Shown here piece by piece: positions 16,632-25,136 of a stretch of DNA of 33,210 nucleotides. Made by a program: the position numbers and the translations under genes. This DNA is from Rhodoferax sp. UBA4409 (GTDB taxonomy: Bacteria > Pseudomonadota > Gammaproteobacteria > Burkholderiales > Burkholderiaceae_C). The number at the start of each line of letters is the position of its first letter. Position 1 is the first letter of the stretch. The notes under the pieces were generated by a model that did not search any database, had not been told where the DNA came from, and saw only the letters and a program-made list of their open reading frames with translations. The DNA lies in NCBI GenBank assembly GCA_002390825.1, contig DGQR01000129.1, forward strand, positions 1-33,210, given 5' to 3'.

Positions 16632-16660
16632 AGGCCCGGCCACCTGGAGGTGCCGGGCCT
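16632..16660 (-). terminator. Rho-independent terminator of the MFS gene
   Basis: AGGCCCGG (16632-16639) pairs with CCGGGCCT (16653-16660), and the stem continues with CACCT/AGGTG around a GG loop. On the minus strand it is followed by a run of five T. It lies 47 bases after the MFS stop and separates that gene from the phosphoesterase gene. Confidence 0.85.
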
Positions 16661-16706
16661 GTTCAACACAAAACTATCTGCGTTGAACGCGCCAACCGGG
16701 GGGGGC

Positions 16707-18041
16707 TTACTCTTTTTGTTCAATCAGGCGGTTAATGCGCAGAGCCAACAGTGTGCAGATCGCTCCCGACAGCAGGTACAAAGATACCGCACCCAGACCG
16801 AACTTGGCAGAGAGCCCCAGCGCTACCAACGGTGCAAAGCCCGCGCCCAGCAACCACGCCAGGTCAGCCGACAAGGCTGCACCGGTGTAACGGTACTTGG
16901 GCGAAAAGTTGGATGTCACCGTGCCGGAAGCTTGGCCATAAGAGAGGCCCAACAACACGAAACTGGTCAGCAAAAAGAGGTTGTTACCCACTTCGCCGGC
17001 ACCCAACAGCCACGGGGTTACGAAGCTGAAGAGACCGATCAACAGGGCCATGGTGCCCAAAAGGTTGCGGCGTCCGATACGGTCAGCCAACCAACCGGAA
17101 AACACGATAGCGCCGGCAGCCAACACTGCCCCGATGATTTGGATCTGCAGCACGTCGCCAATAGCCTGCTCGGAGTACATGGCAATCCACGACAAGGGGA
17201 ATACCGTTGCCAAGTGGAACAGCGCAAAGCTGGCCAGCGCAGCAAATGCGCCCAGGACTACGTTGCCACCTTCATCGCGCAACACATGCCGCACGCTCAC
17301 CGGCTGGAGCTCCAACTCTTGCAAGCGTTCGGCATACGACTGACCCACTACCAAGCGCAAGCGGGCAAACAGCGCCACGACGTTGATGGCAAACGCGACA
17401 AAAAACGGGTAGCGCCAGCCGTAGCTCAGGAACTCTGCCGGAGTCAGACTGCTATGCAGATAGGCAAACAAGCCGGCTGCCAAGATGAAACCTACGGGTG
17501 CGCCCAATTGGCCCACCATCGAGAACCAGCCTCTGCGCTCCTTGGGTGCGCTCATAGCCAACAGAGAGGGCAAACCGTCCCACGAGCCGCCCATGCCCAG
17601 CCCTTGGCCGATCCGCAAAATCACGATGGCGGCGATAGCGGTTAGGCCCGCGTCTGCATAGCTTGGCAAAAAGGCCATGCCGGCGGTGCTGGAACCCAGT
17701 AAAAAGAGCGCAATCGTGAGCTTGGTGCCCCGCCCCCAGCGTCGCTGGATGGCCATGGAGAGCGCTGTGCCGACCGGTCGCGCAACAAATGCCAGAGAAA
17801 AAATGGCAAAAGCCATCAATGTGCCATCTAGGCGCGCCATCTGCGGGAATAGCAATCCCGGGAAGACCAGCACACAGGCGATGCCGAATACAAAGAAGTC
17901 GAAATACTCAGATGCTCGCCCGATGATGACGCCTACCGCAATCTCACCCGGGGTGACATCTTCGTCGGTGTGTGCTCCTGAAAGCGATACCGAGCTCTCG
18001 AACCCGTGCCCGCTGGGGGCTGTGGATGCTGGTGTGTACAT
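16707..18041 (-). CDS. MFS transporter, metabolite:H+ symporter-like
   Basis: This 444-residue protein has about 12 predicted membrane helices in two halves. The segment GRASEYFDFFVFGIACVLVFP near the N-terminus and GRRNLLG after helix 8 are typical of the MHS branch (ShiA, KgtP, ProP relatives), which import organic acids or osmolytes with protons across the inner membrane. About 35 N-terminal residues are hydrophilic and low in conservation. The substrate cannot be assigned, and no catabolic gene is adjacent. It is transcribed divergently from the quinol oxidase operon, sharing the 225-base gap 18042-18266, and ends in its own terminator. Confidence 0.87.
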   Translation of the reverse strand: MYTPASTAPSGHGFESSVSLSGAHTDEDVTPGEIAVGVIIGRASEYFDFFVFGIACVLVFPGLLFPQMARLDGTLMAFAIFSLAFVARPVGTALSMAIQRRWGRGTKLTIALFLLGSSTAGMAFLPSYADAGLTAIAAIVILRIGQGLGMGGSWDGLPSLLAMSAPKERRGWFSMVGQLGAPVGFILAAGLFAYLHSSLTPAEFLSYGWRYPFFVAFAINVVALFARLRLVVGQSYAERLQELELQPVSVRHVLRDEGGNVVLGAFAALASFALFHLATVFPLSWIAMYSEQAIGDVLQIQIIGAVLAAGAIVFSGWLADRIGRRNLLGTMALLIGLFSFVTPWLLGAGEVGNNLFLLTSFVLLGLSYGQASGTVTSNFSPKYRYTGAALSADLAWLLGAGFAPLVALGLSAKFGLGAVSLYLLSGAICTLLALRINRLIEQKE

Positions 18042-18167
18042 GATGCCGTCCTTAAGTCAACTTCTACAACCGTGTTTTACACCCGCGCGCGGCAGAAAAC
18101 CTCGGCTTGCACTAATCTCCTCCTCAGGAAAACCCTGATTGCAACTTCAAAAGCGGATGGGTTGACC

Positions 18168-18197
18168 TTGGACAAAATGTCCAATGGACAAATTTGT
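18168..18197. promoter_or_regulatory. Clustered dyads upstream of cyoA, candidate operators
   Basis: TTGGACA-AAA-TGTCCAA (18168-18184) is a perfect inverted repeat. TGGACAAA recurs 16 bases on (18169-18176 and 18185-18192), the second copy running into the palindrome ACAAATTTGT (18188-18197). The cluster is 70-100 bases upstream of the cyoA ATG in the divergent gap with the MFS gene. The regulator is unknown. No clear sigma-70 promoter was found nearby. Confidence 0.5.
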
Positions 18198-18266
18198 TAA
18201 CGAAATTACAGTCAGAAGCTGTCAATAAAGTGTTTAACAAGGGTGCCTCACCCAGGCATTAACAAC

Positions 18267-19313
18267 ATGTTCAAAATCAAAGCATTTAAAAGGTGCTCTG
18301 CGCTCGCGACCATTGCAATGGCCGCTGCGCTCTCGGGCTGCAGCAAGGCTGTAGTGCTGAACCCCGCTGGAGATATTGCAGCGCAGCAAGGCCAAATGGT
18401 GATCACAGCCACCTTGCTGATGTTGATCATCATCGTTCCGGTCATCTTTCTGACCTTGTTTTTTGCCTGGAAGTACCGCCAGAGCAATACCGAGGCGGAA
18501 TACGAGCCCGATTGGCACCACTCCACGTCCTTGGAGCTCGTGATCTGGACAGTTCCCCTCTTGATCATCATCGCGCTGGGCGCCCTGACCTGGATCGGCA
18601 CCCACAAACTCGACCCCTACCGCCCCTTGGACCGTATTGATGCACAGCGCGCCCTGCCGGCTGACGTCAAGCCAATGGAAGTGCAAGTGGTGGCGATGGA
18701 CTGGAAATGGCTGTTCTTCTACCCCGAACAAGGCATTGCTACGGTGAATGAGCTCGCTGCACCTGTGGATCGGCCCATTCTGTTCAAGCTGACGTCCACA
18801 TCGACCATGAACGCGTTTTATGTGCCGGATCTGGCGGGCATGATTTATGCCATGCCCGGCATGCAAACCGAACTGAACGCCGTGATCAACCGTCCTGGCG
18901 TGTTCAAAGGCATGTCTTCGCACTACAGCGGCGCCGGTTTTTCGGGCATGACTTTCAAATTTCACGGTTTGAGCAATGAAGACTTTGCGCAGTGGGTGAA
19001 CAAAGCCAAAACCGAAGGCAAGGCGCTGGATCGCGCCACTTACCAAAACTTGGTCAAGCCCAGTGAACGTGATCCGGTGCAGCGCTTTGCCAGCGTCGAA
19101 GCCGGCCTGTACGACAAGGTGCTGAACCGTTGTGTCGAAGACGGAAAAATGTGCATGCACCACATGATGGCGATCGACGCCCGTGGTGGCCAAACCTACG
19201 TGAAAGCCATGGGACTGAGCATGCCGCAAGATGTTTGCACCGTGCAAAACGCGAACCAAGTGATCGCGGCGCTCGAGACACGCAACGCCAACCGCGCCGT
19301 CATCCAACAATAA
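18267..19313 (+). CDS. cyoA: Cytochrome bo3-type quinol oxidase subunit II
   Basis: This 348-residue protein has a lipoprotein signal peptide (lipobox LSGC, lipidated Cys25), as in E. coli CyoA. Two transmembrane segments (about residues 45-65 and 90-112) precede the periplasmic cupredoxin domain. PDLAGMIYAMPGMQTEL and SSHYSGAGFSGM are CyoA signatures. The cysteine pair that binds CuA in cytochrome c oxidases is replaced here (SHYSGAGFS), so the electron donor is quinol rather than cytochrome c. The C-terminus is longer than in E. coli (315 residues). A GTG at 18243 would extend the frame, but the ATG at 18267 gives the proper signal peptide. It is the first gene of a probable seven-gene operon. 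Confidence 0.93.
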   Translation: MFKIKAFKRCSALATIAMAAALSGCSKAVVLNPAGDIAAQQGQMVITATLLMLIIIVPVIFLTLFFAWKYRQSNTEAEYEPDWHHSTSLELVIWTVPLLIIIALGALTWIGTHKLDPYRPLDRIDAQRALPADVKPMEVQVVAMDWKWLFFYPEQGIATVNELAAPVDRPILFKLTSTSTMNAFYVPDLAGMIYAMPGMQTELNAVINRPGVFKGMSSHYSGAGFSGMTFKFHGLSNEDFAQWVNKAKTEGKALDRATYQNLVKPSERDPVQRFASVEAGLYDKVLNRCVEDGKMCMHHMMAIDARGGQTYVKAMGLSMPQDVCTVQNANQVIAALETRNANRAVIQQ

Positions 19314-19367
19314 CTTTCGCTCCGGTGGCCTATGGTGGCCACGGGTGCATTGCTAAAGAGACTTTAT

Positions 19368-21371
19368 ATGTCCTCACAAACTTTGACTGATACCCACTGG
19401 GCGCTTGGCCGGCTGAGCTGGGACGCTGTGCCCATGACGCATGACCCCATTATTTTGGGAACGTTCATCATGGTCGTACTGGGTGGTTTGGGCGTGTTTG
19501 CCCTGATGACCAAGTTCCGCCTCTGGGGTCCTTTCTGGCGTGATTGGGTTTGCAGCATCGACCACAAAAAGATCGGCATCATGTACATGGTGCTCGGTTT
19601 GGTGATGCTGCTGCGCGGCTTTGCAGATGCCGTGATGATGCGCTTGCAACAGTCCATGGCCTTCGGCGACAACATGGGTTACCTGCCGCCGCATCACTAT
19701 GACCAGATCTTCACGGCCCACGGTGTGATCATGATTTTCTTCGTGGCCATGCCATTAGTCACTGGGCTCATGAACTACCTGATTCCGCTGCAAATTGGCG
19801 CGCGGGACGTGTCATTCCCGTTCCTGAATAATTTCAGCTTCTGGATGACGACCGCCGGTGCCATTCTGGTGATGTTTTCGCTGTTCTTGGGTGAGTTCTC
19901 CACTTCCGGATGGCTGGCTCTTTCCAACTTGGGTGCACAAAGCCCGAGTACCGGTTTGGACTATTACATCTGGGCGCTACAGATTGCAGGGGTCGGGACC
20001 ACGCTCTCTGGCATCAACTTGATCGTCACGATCATCAAAATGCGCGCCCCCGGCATGACCTTGATGCGCATGCCGGTGTTCACCTGGACAGCACTTTGCA
20101 CCAACGCCTTGATCGTGGCGTCGTTCCCGGTCCTGACAGCGGCTTTGGTGCTCATGTCCCTGGACCGCTACGTAGGTACCAATTTTTTCACCAACGAGCT
20201 GGGCGGTAACCCCATGCTGTACGTGAACCTGATTTGGATCTGGGGCCACCCAGAGGTCTACATCCTGATCCTGCCGGCATTCGGCGTGTTCTCCGAAATC
20301 GTGGCTACATTCAGCAAAAAGCGCTTGTTCGGCTATACCTCTATGGTGTACGCAACGGTGTGTATCACGATCCTGTCTTACGTGGTGTGGCTGCACCACT
20401 TCTTCACCATGGGATCCGGCGCAAGCGTGAATACCTTCTTCGGTATCACGACCATGATCATCTCGATCCCCACGGGCGCGAAGATCTTTAACTGGCTGTT
20501 CACCATGTACAAGGGGCGGATCCGCTTCGAGTTGCCGATGATGTGGACGGTTGCCTTCATGATCACCTTTGCCCTGGGCGGCATGACTGGCGTGTTGTTG
20601 GCTGTGCCACCCGCTGACTTTGTGCTGCACAACAGCTTGTTCCTGATCGCACACTTCCACAATGTGATCATCGGCGGTGTGGTGTTCGGCATGTTCGCAG
20701 GCATCAACTACTGGTTCCCCAAGGCCTTTGGCTACAAACTCGACCACAAGTGGGGTGTCCGCTCCTTCTGGCTGTGGGTCGTCGGCTTCTGGGTGGCATT
20801 CACACCGCTCTATGTGCTGGGCCTGATGGGTGTTACACGCCGCGCCAACCACTTCGAAGACCAATCGCTGCAGATCTGGTTTGTGATTGCAGCGATCGGC
20901 GCGGCCATGATTGCCGGCGGTATCGCCTGCTTCCTTATCCAATTGCTGGTGAGCTACCTCAAGCGCGAAGAGCTGCGGGATTGGACCGGCGACCCATGGG
21001 GTGGCCGCACCCTGGAGTGGGCGACCTCATCCCCACCACCTGACTACAACTTTGCATTCACACCCGTGGTTCACGAAATTGACGCCTGGTGGGACATGAA
21101 AAAGCACGCCTACAAGCGCCCTTTGAAGGGCTTTGAGCCGATCCACATGCCGGCCAATACCGCTGCAGGCGTTGTGATCTCTGCTTTGTCTCTGGTATTC
21201 GGCTTCGCCTTGATTTGGCATATGTGGTTGCTCGCCGGTGCATCGTTTGCTGCGCTGCTCTTGGTATCCATCGCCCACACCTTCAACTACAAGCGTGACT
21301 TCTACATTCCGGCTGCGCAAGTGAATGCCTCCGAAGAAGCCCGCACACTTCAATTGGCCCGCCATGTCTAA
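19368..21371 (+). CDS. cyoB: Cytochrome bo3-type quinol oxidase subunit I
   Basis: This 667-residue multi-span heme-copper oxidase catalytic subunit reduces oxygen to water and pumps protons. The low-spin heme ligand His118 (TAHGVIM), the His-Tyr pair of the CuB site (WGHPEVYIL), the two CuB histidines (LHHFF) and the heme histidines (AHFHNV) are all present. The E. coli quinol-site residues are conserved with a shift of 12: Arg83 and Asp87 in LLRGFAD, His110 and Gln113 in PPHHYDQ. This supports ubiquinol as donor. The ATG at 19368 was chosen because AAAGAG lies seven bases upstream and the length matches E. coli CyoB (663); an ATG at 19332 is possible. The 3' end overlaps cyoC by eight bases. 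Confidence 0.96.
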   Translation: MSSQTLTDTHWALGRLSWDAVPMTHDPIILGTFIMVVLGGLGVFALMTKFRLWGPFWRDWVCSIDHKKIGIMYMVLGLVMLLRGFADAVMMRLQQSMAFGDNMGYLPPHHYDQIFTAHGVIMIFFVAMPLVTGLMNYLIPLQIGARDVSFPFLNNFSFWMTTAGAILVMFSLFLGEFSTSGWLALSNLGAQSPSTGLDYYIWALQIAGVGTTLSGINLIVTIIKMRAPGMTLMRMPVFTWTALCTNALIVASFPVLTAALVLMSLDRYVGTNFFTNELGGNPMLYVNLIWIWGHPEVYILILPAFGVFSEIVATFSKKRLFGYTSMVYATVCITILSYVVWLHHFFTMGSGASVNTFFGITTMIISIPTGAKIFNWLFTMYKGRIRFELPMMWTVAFMITFALGGMTGVLLAVPPADFVLHNSLFLIAHFHNVIIGGVVFGMFAGINYWFPKAFGYKLDHKWGVRSFWLWVVGFWVAFTPLYVLGLMGVTRRANHFEDQSLQIWFVIAAIGAAMIAGGIACFLIQLLVSYLKREELRDWTGDPWGGRTLEWATSSPPPDYNFAFTPVVHEIDAWWDMKKHAYKRPLKGFEPIHMPANTAAGVVISALSLVFGFALIWHMWLLAGASFAALLLVSIAHTFNYKRDFYIPAAQVNASEEARTLQLARHV

Positions 21372-21999
21372 CATGAACAACTCCCACGGCGCCGCTGCCG
21401 GCGCGCTCTCGCCCCGCGAGTACCACTTGGCCCATGAGCCGCATCCTGAAAACGGAACGGCCCTCGGCTTCTGGCTGTACCTGATGAGCGACTGTCTCAT
21501 CTTCGCAGCCCTGTTCGCGACTTACGGCGTCTTGGGCCGCAGCTATGCGGCTGGCCCTACCGGAGCGGAGCTGTTTGATCTGACGCTGGTAGCCATCAAC
21601 ACAGCGTTTCTGCTGCTGTCGTCCATCACCTTCGGATTTGCCATGCTGCGCAAGCAACTCGGCGATGTTAAAGGAACCCTGATTTGGCTGGCAGTGACGG
21701 GCCTTTTCGGCCTGTGCTTCCTGGCTCTGGAGTTGTACGAGTTTTATCACTTGATTCACCAAGGGGCTACACCGCAACGCAGCGCATTCTTGTCGGCCTT
21801 CTTCACCCTGGTGGGTACCCACGGCCTCCACGTGACGTTCGGTTTGGTATGGCTAGTCGTTCTGATGATCCAGATCAAGCAGCACGGCCTCACACCAGCC
21901 AACAACCGGCGCCTCATGTGTTTGTCCATGTTCTGGCACTTCTTGGACGTGATCTGGATCGGTGTCTTTACTTTCGTTTATTTGATGGGAGTGCTGTAA
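21364..21999 (+). CDS. cyoC: Cytochrome bo3-type quinol oxidase subunit III
   Basis: This 211-residue subunit has five hydrophobic segments, as in E. coli CyoC (204 residues). LGFWLYLMSDCLIFAALFATY and the final FWHFLDVIWIGVFTFVYL are family signatures. Subunit III stabilises subunit I and supports sustained turnover. The start at 21364 overlaps the cyoB end by eight bases; an ATG three codons later is also possible. The stop TAA is immediately followed by the cyoD ATG. Confidence 0.94.
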   Translation: MSNMNNSHGAAAGALSPREYHLAHEPHPENGTALGFWLYLMSDCLIFAALFATYGVLGRSYAAGPTGAELFDLTLVAINTAFLLLSSITFGFAMLRKQLGDVKGTLIWLAVTGLFGLCFLALELYEFYHLIHQGATPQRSAFLSAFFTLVGTHGLHVTFGLVWLVVLMIQIKQHGLTPANNRRLMCLSMFWHFLDVIWIGVFTFVYLMGVL

Positions 22000-22434
22000 A
22001 TGAGCGCACACAATTCTCATGCGTCGCACGGGCACGATGACCACGCGCACGGCGGCCACGATGCCAATGAACCCCACAGCACCTTTTCGGGCTACATGAC
22101 GGGTTTCTTGCTTTCCATCATCCTGACGGCTATACCGTTCTGGTTGGTCATGGCCAAGGTCATCTCCGACCGCCCCACTGCTGTCATGGTGCTGGGTGGC
22201 TTTGCGGTCATTCAAATTCTGGTGCACATGTTCTACTTCTTGCACATGAACGGCAAGGTGGAGGGCGGTTGGACCTTGCTGTCCACCATCTTCACCGTGG
22301 TGTTCGTCGCCATCGCGATTGCGGGCACTCTGTGGGTCATGTTCCACATGAACACCAACATGATGCCGAGCCACACCGACATGCCAGCGATGGAGCAAGC
22401 AGCACCAGCCGCAGCGCCCAAGGCCGGCCTCTAA
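22000..22434 (+). CDS. cyoD: Cytochrome bo3-type quinol oxidase subunit IV
   Basis: This 144-residue protein has three transmembrane segments (about residues 32-52, 60-80 and 93-115) of the CyoD type, including QILVHMFYFLHMNG. E. coli CyoD has 109 residues and assists CuB assembly. The extra length is at both ends. The first 27 residues hold eight or so histidines among Asp, Gly and Asn (ASHGHDDHAHGGHD), and the last 25 are Ala/Pro-rich with more Met and His. The histidine-rich end could bind copper, but this is inference. The ATG directly abuts the cyoC stop. Confidence 0.92.
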   Translation: MSAHNSHASHGHDDHAHGGHDANEPHSTFSGYMTGFLLSIILTAIPFWLVMAKVISDRPTAVMVLGGFAVIQILVHMFYFLHMNGKVEGGWTLLSTIFTVVFVAIAIAGTLWVMFHMNTNMMPSHTDMPAMEQAAPAAAPKAGL

Positions 22435-22455
22435 ACCCAGCCTAGGTAACGCACC

Positions 22456-23286
22456 TTGAGTGATTCGCCGCTTCAACCGCAAGTCGGCGAGCACTCAAGG
22501 TGGCGGCTGGTCTTTGTGGCCGTACTTTGCCTCGTGCTTGTAGTGGGCTTGTTGCGGCTCGGAACCTGGCAACTTGAGCGCCGCACCTGGAAACTGGAGC
22601 TGATCGAGCGCGTAACCCAGCGCTTACAACAACCCCCTGTGGCCTTGCCAGACAGCCAGCAGTGGGATGGCCTGCAGCCTGCTGATTTTGAGTATCTTTT
22701 TGTCAAAACCACCGGCCAGTGGCTGACTGACAAAACGGTGCTCACGCAAGCTACCACCGCGCTGGGCTCCGGGTTTTGGGTCCTGACACCACTGGCGCTA
22801 TCAGACGGGTCTAGCCTGCTGGTGAATCGGGGCTTCATCCCTGCCGCCCAACGCGCGCAATGGCAGCCACCTTCCGGTGCGAGCGGTGCACCTGTGGCGA
22901 ATGTCAGCATTCAGGGCTTGCTGCGCAAATCAGAACCCGACGGTGGCTTTTTGCGGAAAAACGACCCTGCGTCACAACGCTGGTTTTCACGCGACGTTAC
23001 CGCGATTGCCCAAGCGCAACAACTCAAAGGTCCTGCGCCATTTTTCCTGGATTCCGGCTTGCCGGATAACACCCTGAATAACAACCTTGAAGCCCGCCCC
23101 TCTTCCGCTGGCCCGTGGCCGCGGGAAGGGTTGACAGTAGTTCGCTTTAGCAACAGCCACTTGGTATACGCCGTCACCTGGTTCGGTCTTGCCGTGATGG
23201 TGCTGGTAGCTGGAGGGTTTGTGGTCCGTTATGAGCGGCGGTTGCGCCGTGGAGGCCACAATACCGCCCATGGATACCCGCGCTAA
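22456..23286 (+). CDS. SURF1-family oxidase assembly protein
   Basis: This 276-residue protein has the SURF1/Shy1 arrangement: an N-terminal helix (about 16-38), a periplasmic domain, and a C-terminal helix (about 235-257). Conserved segments are LGTWQLERRTWK, VLVNRGF-like LLVNRGFIPAA, and the end NSHLVYAVTWFGLA. SURF1 binds heme a and aids its insertion into oxidase subunit I. Its place 21 bases after cyoD suggests it serves this quinol oxidase, like the Surf1q protein of Paracoccus denitrificans that serves the ba3 quinol oxidase. Translation must start at a TTG (22456), as no suitable ATG exists near; AGGT precedes it. The end overlaps the kinase gene by 17 bases. Confidence 0.87.
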   Translation: MSDSPLQPQVGEHSRWRLVFVAVLCLVLVVGLLRLGTWQLERRTWKLELIERVTQRLQQPPVALPDSQQWDGLQPADFEYLFVKTTGQWLTDKTVLTQATTALGSGFWVLTPLALSDGSSLLVNRGFIPAAQRAQWQPPSGASGAPVANVSIQGLLRKSEPDGGFLRKNDPASQRWFSRDVTAIAQAQQLKGPAPFFLDSGLPDNTLNNNLEARPSSAGPWPREGLTVVRFSNSHLVYAVTWFGLAVMVLVAGGFVVRYERRLRRGGHNTAHGYPR

Positions 23287-24613
23287 TTCCCTCACCGCAG
23301 CGCCGACCGCGCCCTCACCGCGAAACGATGCCTACGCCGGCCTGCGAAACCTCCACCAGCTGATACAGCTGCGCTGGATTGCTGCGGCCGGACAGCTACT
23401 CACCATTCAAGCCACGCACTACAGCCTGGGCATGAAGATCCCGGTGGAACCCATGCTGGCCATCGTTGGCGCCATGGCGTTTTTCAACCTCGCTTGTTTA
23501 CTGCGCTGGCACACCCGACAAGCAGTGCATGAGGTGGAGCTGTTCATCGGGCTGCTGGTCGATGTAGCGGCACTGACCGCCCAGCTCTATTTGAGCGGAG
23601 GCATCAGCAACCCATTCGTCTTTTTGTATCTGCTGCAAATCGCGGTGGGGGCGATGCTGCTCAGGGGTGGGTATATCGGCTCCATCGTCGCGATCGCGTC
23701 GGCCTGCGTCGCGTTTTTGGCAACCTCCAGCCTGCCTTTGCCACTTGCACCGAACTTGCAGGATGGATTGTCCAGCCCCTACGTGCTGGGCTTGCTGGTG
23801 TGCTTTCTGCTCAACGCGGTGCTTGTGGTGGTGTTTATCACCCGCATCAACACCAACCTGCGCCGCCGCGATGCGCGCCTGGCTGCAGCCCGGCAACGCG
23901 CCGCTGAGGAAGAGCACATTGTTCGTATGGGCTTGCTCGCCTCGGGCGCCGCCCATGAGTTGGGCACCCCTTTAGCCACCCTGGCCGTGATTCTGGGGGA
24001 CTGGAAGCACATGCCCGCCGTCATGCGGGATACAAGCCTCAAAGAGGACATTGCCGAAATGGAGGCCCAGGTGCAACGATGCAAAAGCATTGTGAGCGGC
24101 ATCTTGCTTTCTGCAGGCGAAACCCGCGGCGAGCACTCCAGCCAAACCACTGCACGCGAATTCCTGGATCACTTGGTGCGCGAGTGGCGGGCCACCCGCA
24201 ATGTCGGGACCTTTGTGTACGACAACCTAATCAACGACGACGCGGCCATGGTCGCGGACACCACCTTTGAGCAAATGGTGTTTAACGTGCTGGACAACGC
24301 GCGCGATGCTTCGCCCCAATGGGTGCAACTCCATGCCAGCCGCGATGCAGATGTGCTGTGCATCACGATTACCGACCGCGGACCCGGCTTTGATGCCCAA
24401 GTGCTGTCCCAACTTGGGCAACCCTACCAATCCACCAAGGGCAAGCCAGGCGGCGGACTGGGGCTCTTTTTGTCCATGAATGTCGCTCGCACTCTCGGCG
24501 GCAGCTTGCGCGCCGAAAACCTGCAGTCCGGCGGTGCCCGCGTCACGATTACGCTGTCAATGAACGAACTCTCCATGCCCGAAACCGTACCTGAAGCAAC
24601 CCATGGACACTGA
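23270..24613 (+). CDS. regB: RegB/PrrB-type redox-sensing histidine kinase
   Basis: This 447-residue kinase has about six membrane segments (residues 35-195), then a dimerisation/phosphoacceptor domain and an ATPase domain. The quinone-binding motif of RegB (GGxxNPF) is present as GGISNPF at 110-116. The H-box is GAAHELGTPLATL with phosphoacceptor His229. Cys271 in QRCKSIV corresponds to the redox-active cysteine of RegB. N and G boxes (NVLDNARDAS, DRGPGFD, GGGLGLFLS) are intact. RegB kinases respond to the ubiquinone pool redox state and oxygen. The ATG at 23270 overlaps the SURF1 gene; an ATG at 23231 is an alternative. RoxS-like is the equivalent name in gammaproteobacteria. Confidence 0.88.
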   Translation: MDTRANSLTAAPTAPSPRNDAYAGLRNLHQLIQLRWIAAAGQLLTIQATHYSLGMKIPVEPMLAIVGAMAFFNLACLLRWHTRQAVHEVELFIGLLVDVAALTAQLYLSGGISNPFVFLYLLQIAVGAMLLRGGYIGSIVAIASACVAFLATSSLPLPLAPNLQDGLSSPYVLGLLVCFLLNAVLVVVFITRINTNLRRRDARLAAARQRAAEEEHIVRMGLLASGAAHELGTPLATLAVILGDWKHMPAVMRDTSLKEDIAEMEAQVQRCKSIVSGILLSAGETRGEHSSQTTAREFLDHLVREWRATRNVGTFVYDNLINDDAAMVADTTFEQMVFNVLDNARDASPQWVQLHASRDADVLCITITDRGPGFDAQVLSQLGQPYQSTKGKPGGGLGLFLSMNVARTLGGSLRAENLQSGGARVTITLSMNELSMPETVPEATHGH

Positions 24614-25136
24614 CCGCCTGCTCCTGATCGTTGAAGACGACGAAGCCTTTGCCCGCACCCTGACCCGCTCTTTTGAGCGACGCGGTTACCGGGTGCTGCG
24701 TGCGGATGGTCTTCAGGGCGTGGAGGTCTTGCTAGCTGCACACACCCCGGAGTTTGCTGTGGTCGACCTCAAGCTCAAAGGCGAGGCCAGCGGGCTCGCC
24801 TGTGTACGCGCGCTTCACGCCCACAGCGAGGCCATGCGCATTGTGGTGCTCACCGGATTTGCAAGCATCGCCACGGCCGTCGAGGCGATCAAACTGGGCG
24901 CAAGCCATTACCTGGCCAAACCTTCCAATACCGATGACATTGAGGCCGCCTTTGGTCTGGACGAAGGCAACACCGAGGTGGCCCTGACCAACCGGTCCAG
25001 CTCAATCAAGACCTTGGAATGGGAGCGCATCCACGAAGTGCTGGCCGAGAGTGATTTCAATATTTCCGAAGCAGCCCGGCGACTTGGCATGCACCGGCGG
25101 ACACTCAGCCGGAAACTGGAAAAACACAGAGTTTGA
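24603..25136 (+). CDS. regA: RegA/PrrA-type response regulator
   Basis: This 177-residue regulator has an N-terminal receiver domain (acidic pocket EDDE at 11-14, phosphoacceptor Asp55 in VVDLKLKG, Lys in YLAKPSN) and a Fis-type helix-turn-helix at the C-terminus (NISEAARRLGMHRRTLSRKL). This is the compact RegA/ActR/PrrA/RoxR layout, without a sigma-54 ATPase domain. It overlaps the kinase gene by 11 bases, so the two are a cognate, translationally coupled pair. RegA proteins control respiration and redox genes; the oxidase genes upstream in the same run are the obvious candidate targets. After its stop the sequence becomes AT-rich. Confidence 0.9.
   Translation: MDTDRLLLIVEDDEAFARTLTRSFERRGYRVLRADGLQGVEVLLAAHTPEFAVVDLKLKGEASGLACVRALHAHSEAMRIVVLTGFASIATAVEAIKLGASHYLAKPSNTDDIEAAFGLDEGNTEVALTNRSSSIKTLEWERIHEVLAESDFNISEAARRLGMHRRTLSRKLEKHRV

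Noticed and set aside
16650..17645. A 331-codon plus-strand open frame
   Set aside because: It is antisense to the MFS transporter gene and is composed mainly of Gln, Ala, His and Arg without any family pattern.
18185..18230. FNR box or sigma-70 promoter for cyoA
   Set aside because: No TTGAT-4-ATCAA match and no -35/-10 pair with 16-18 base spacing were found; the dyads there are reported without naming a regulator.
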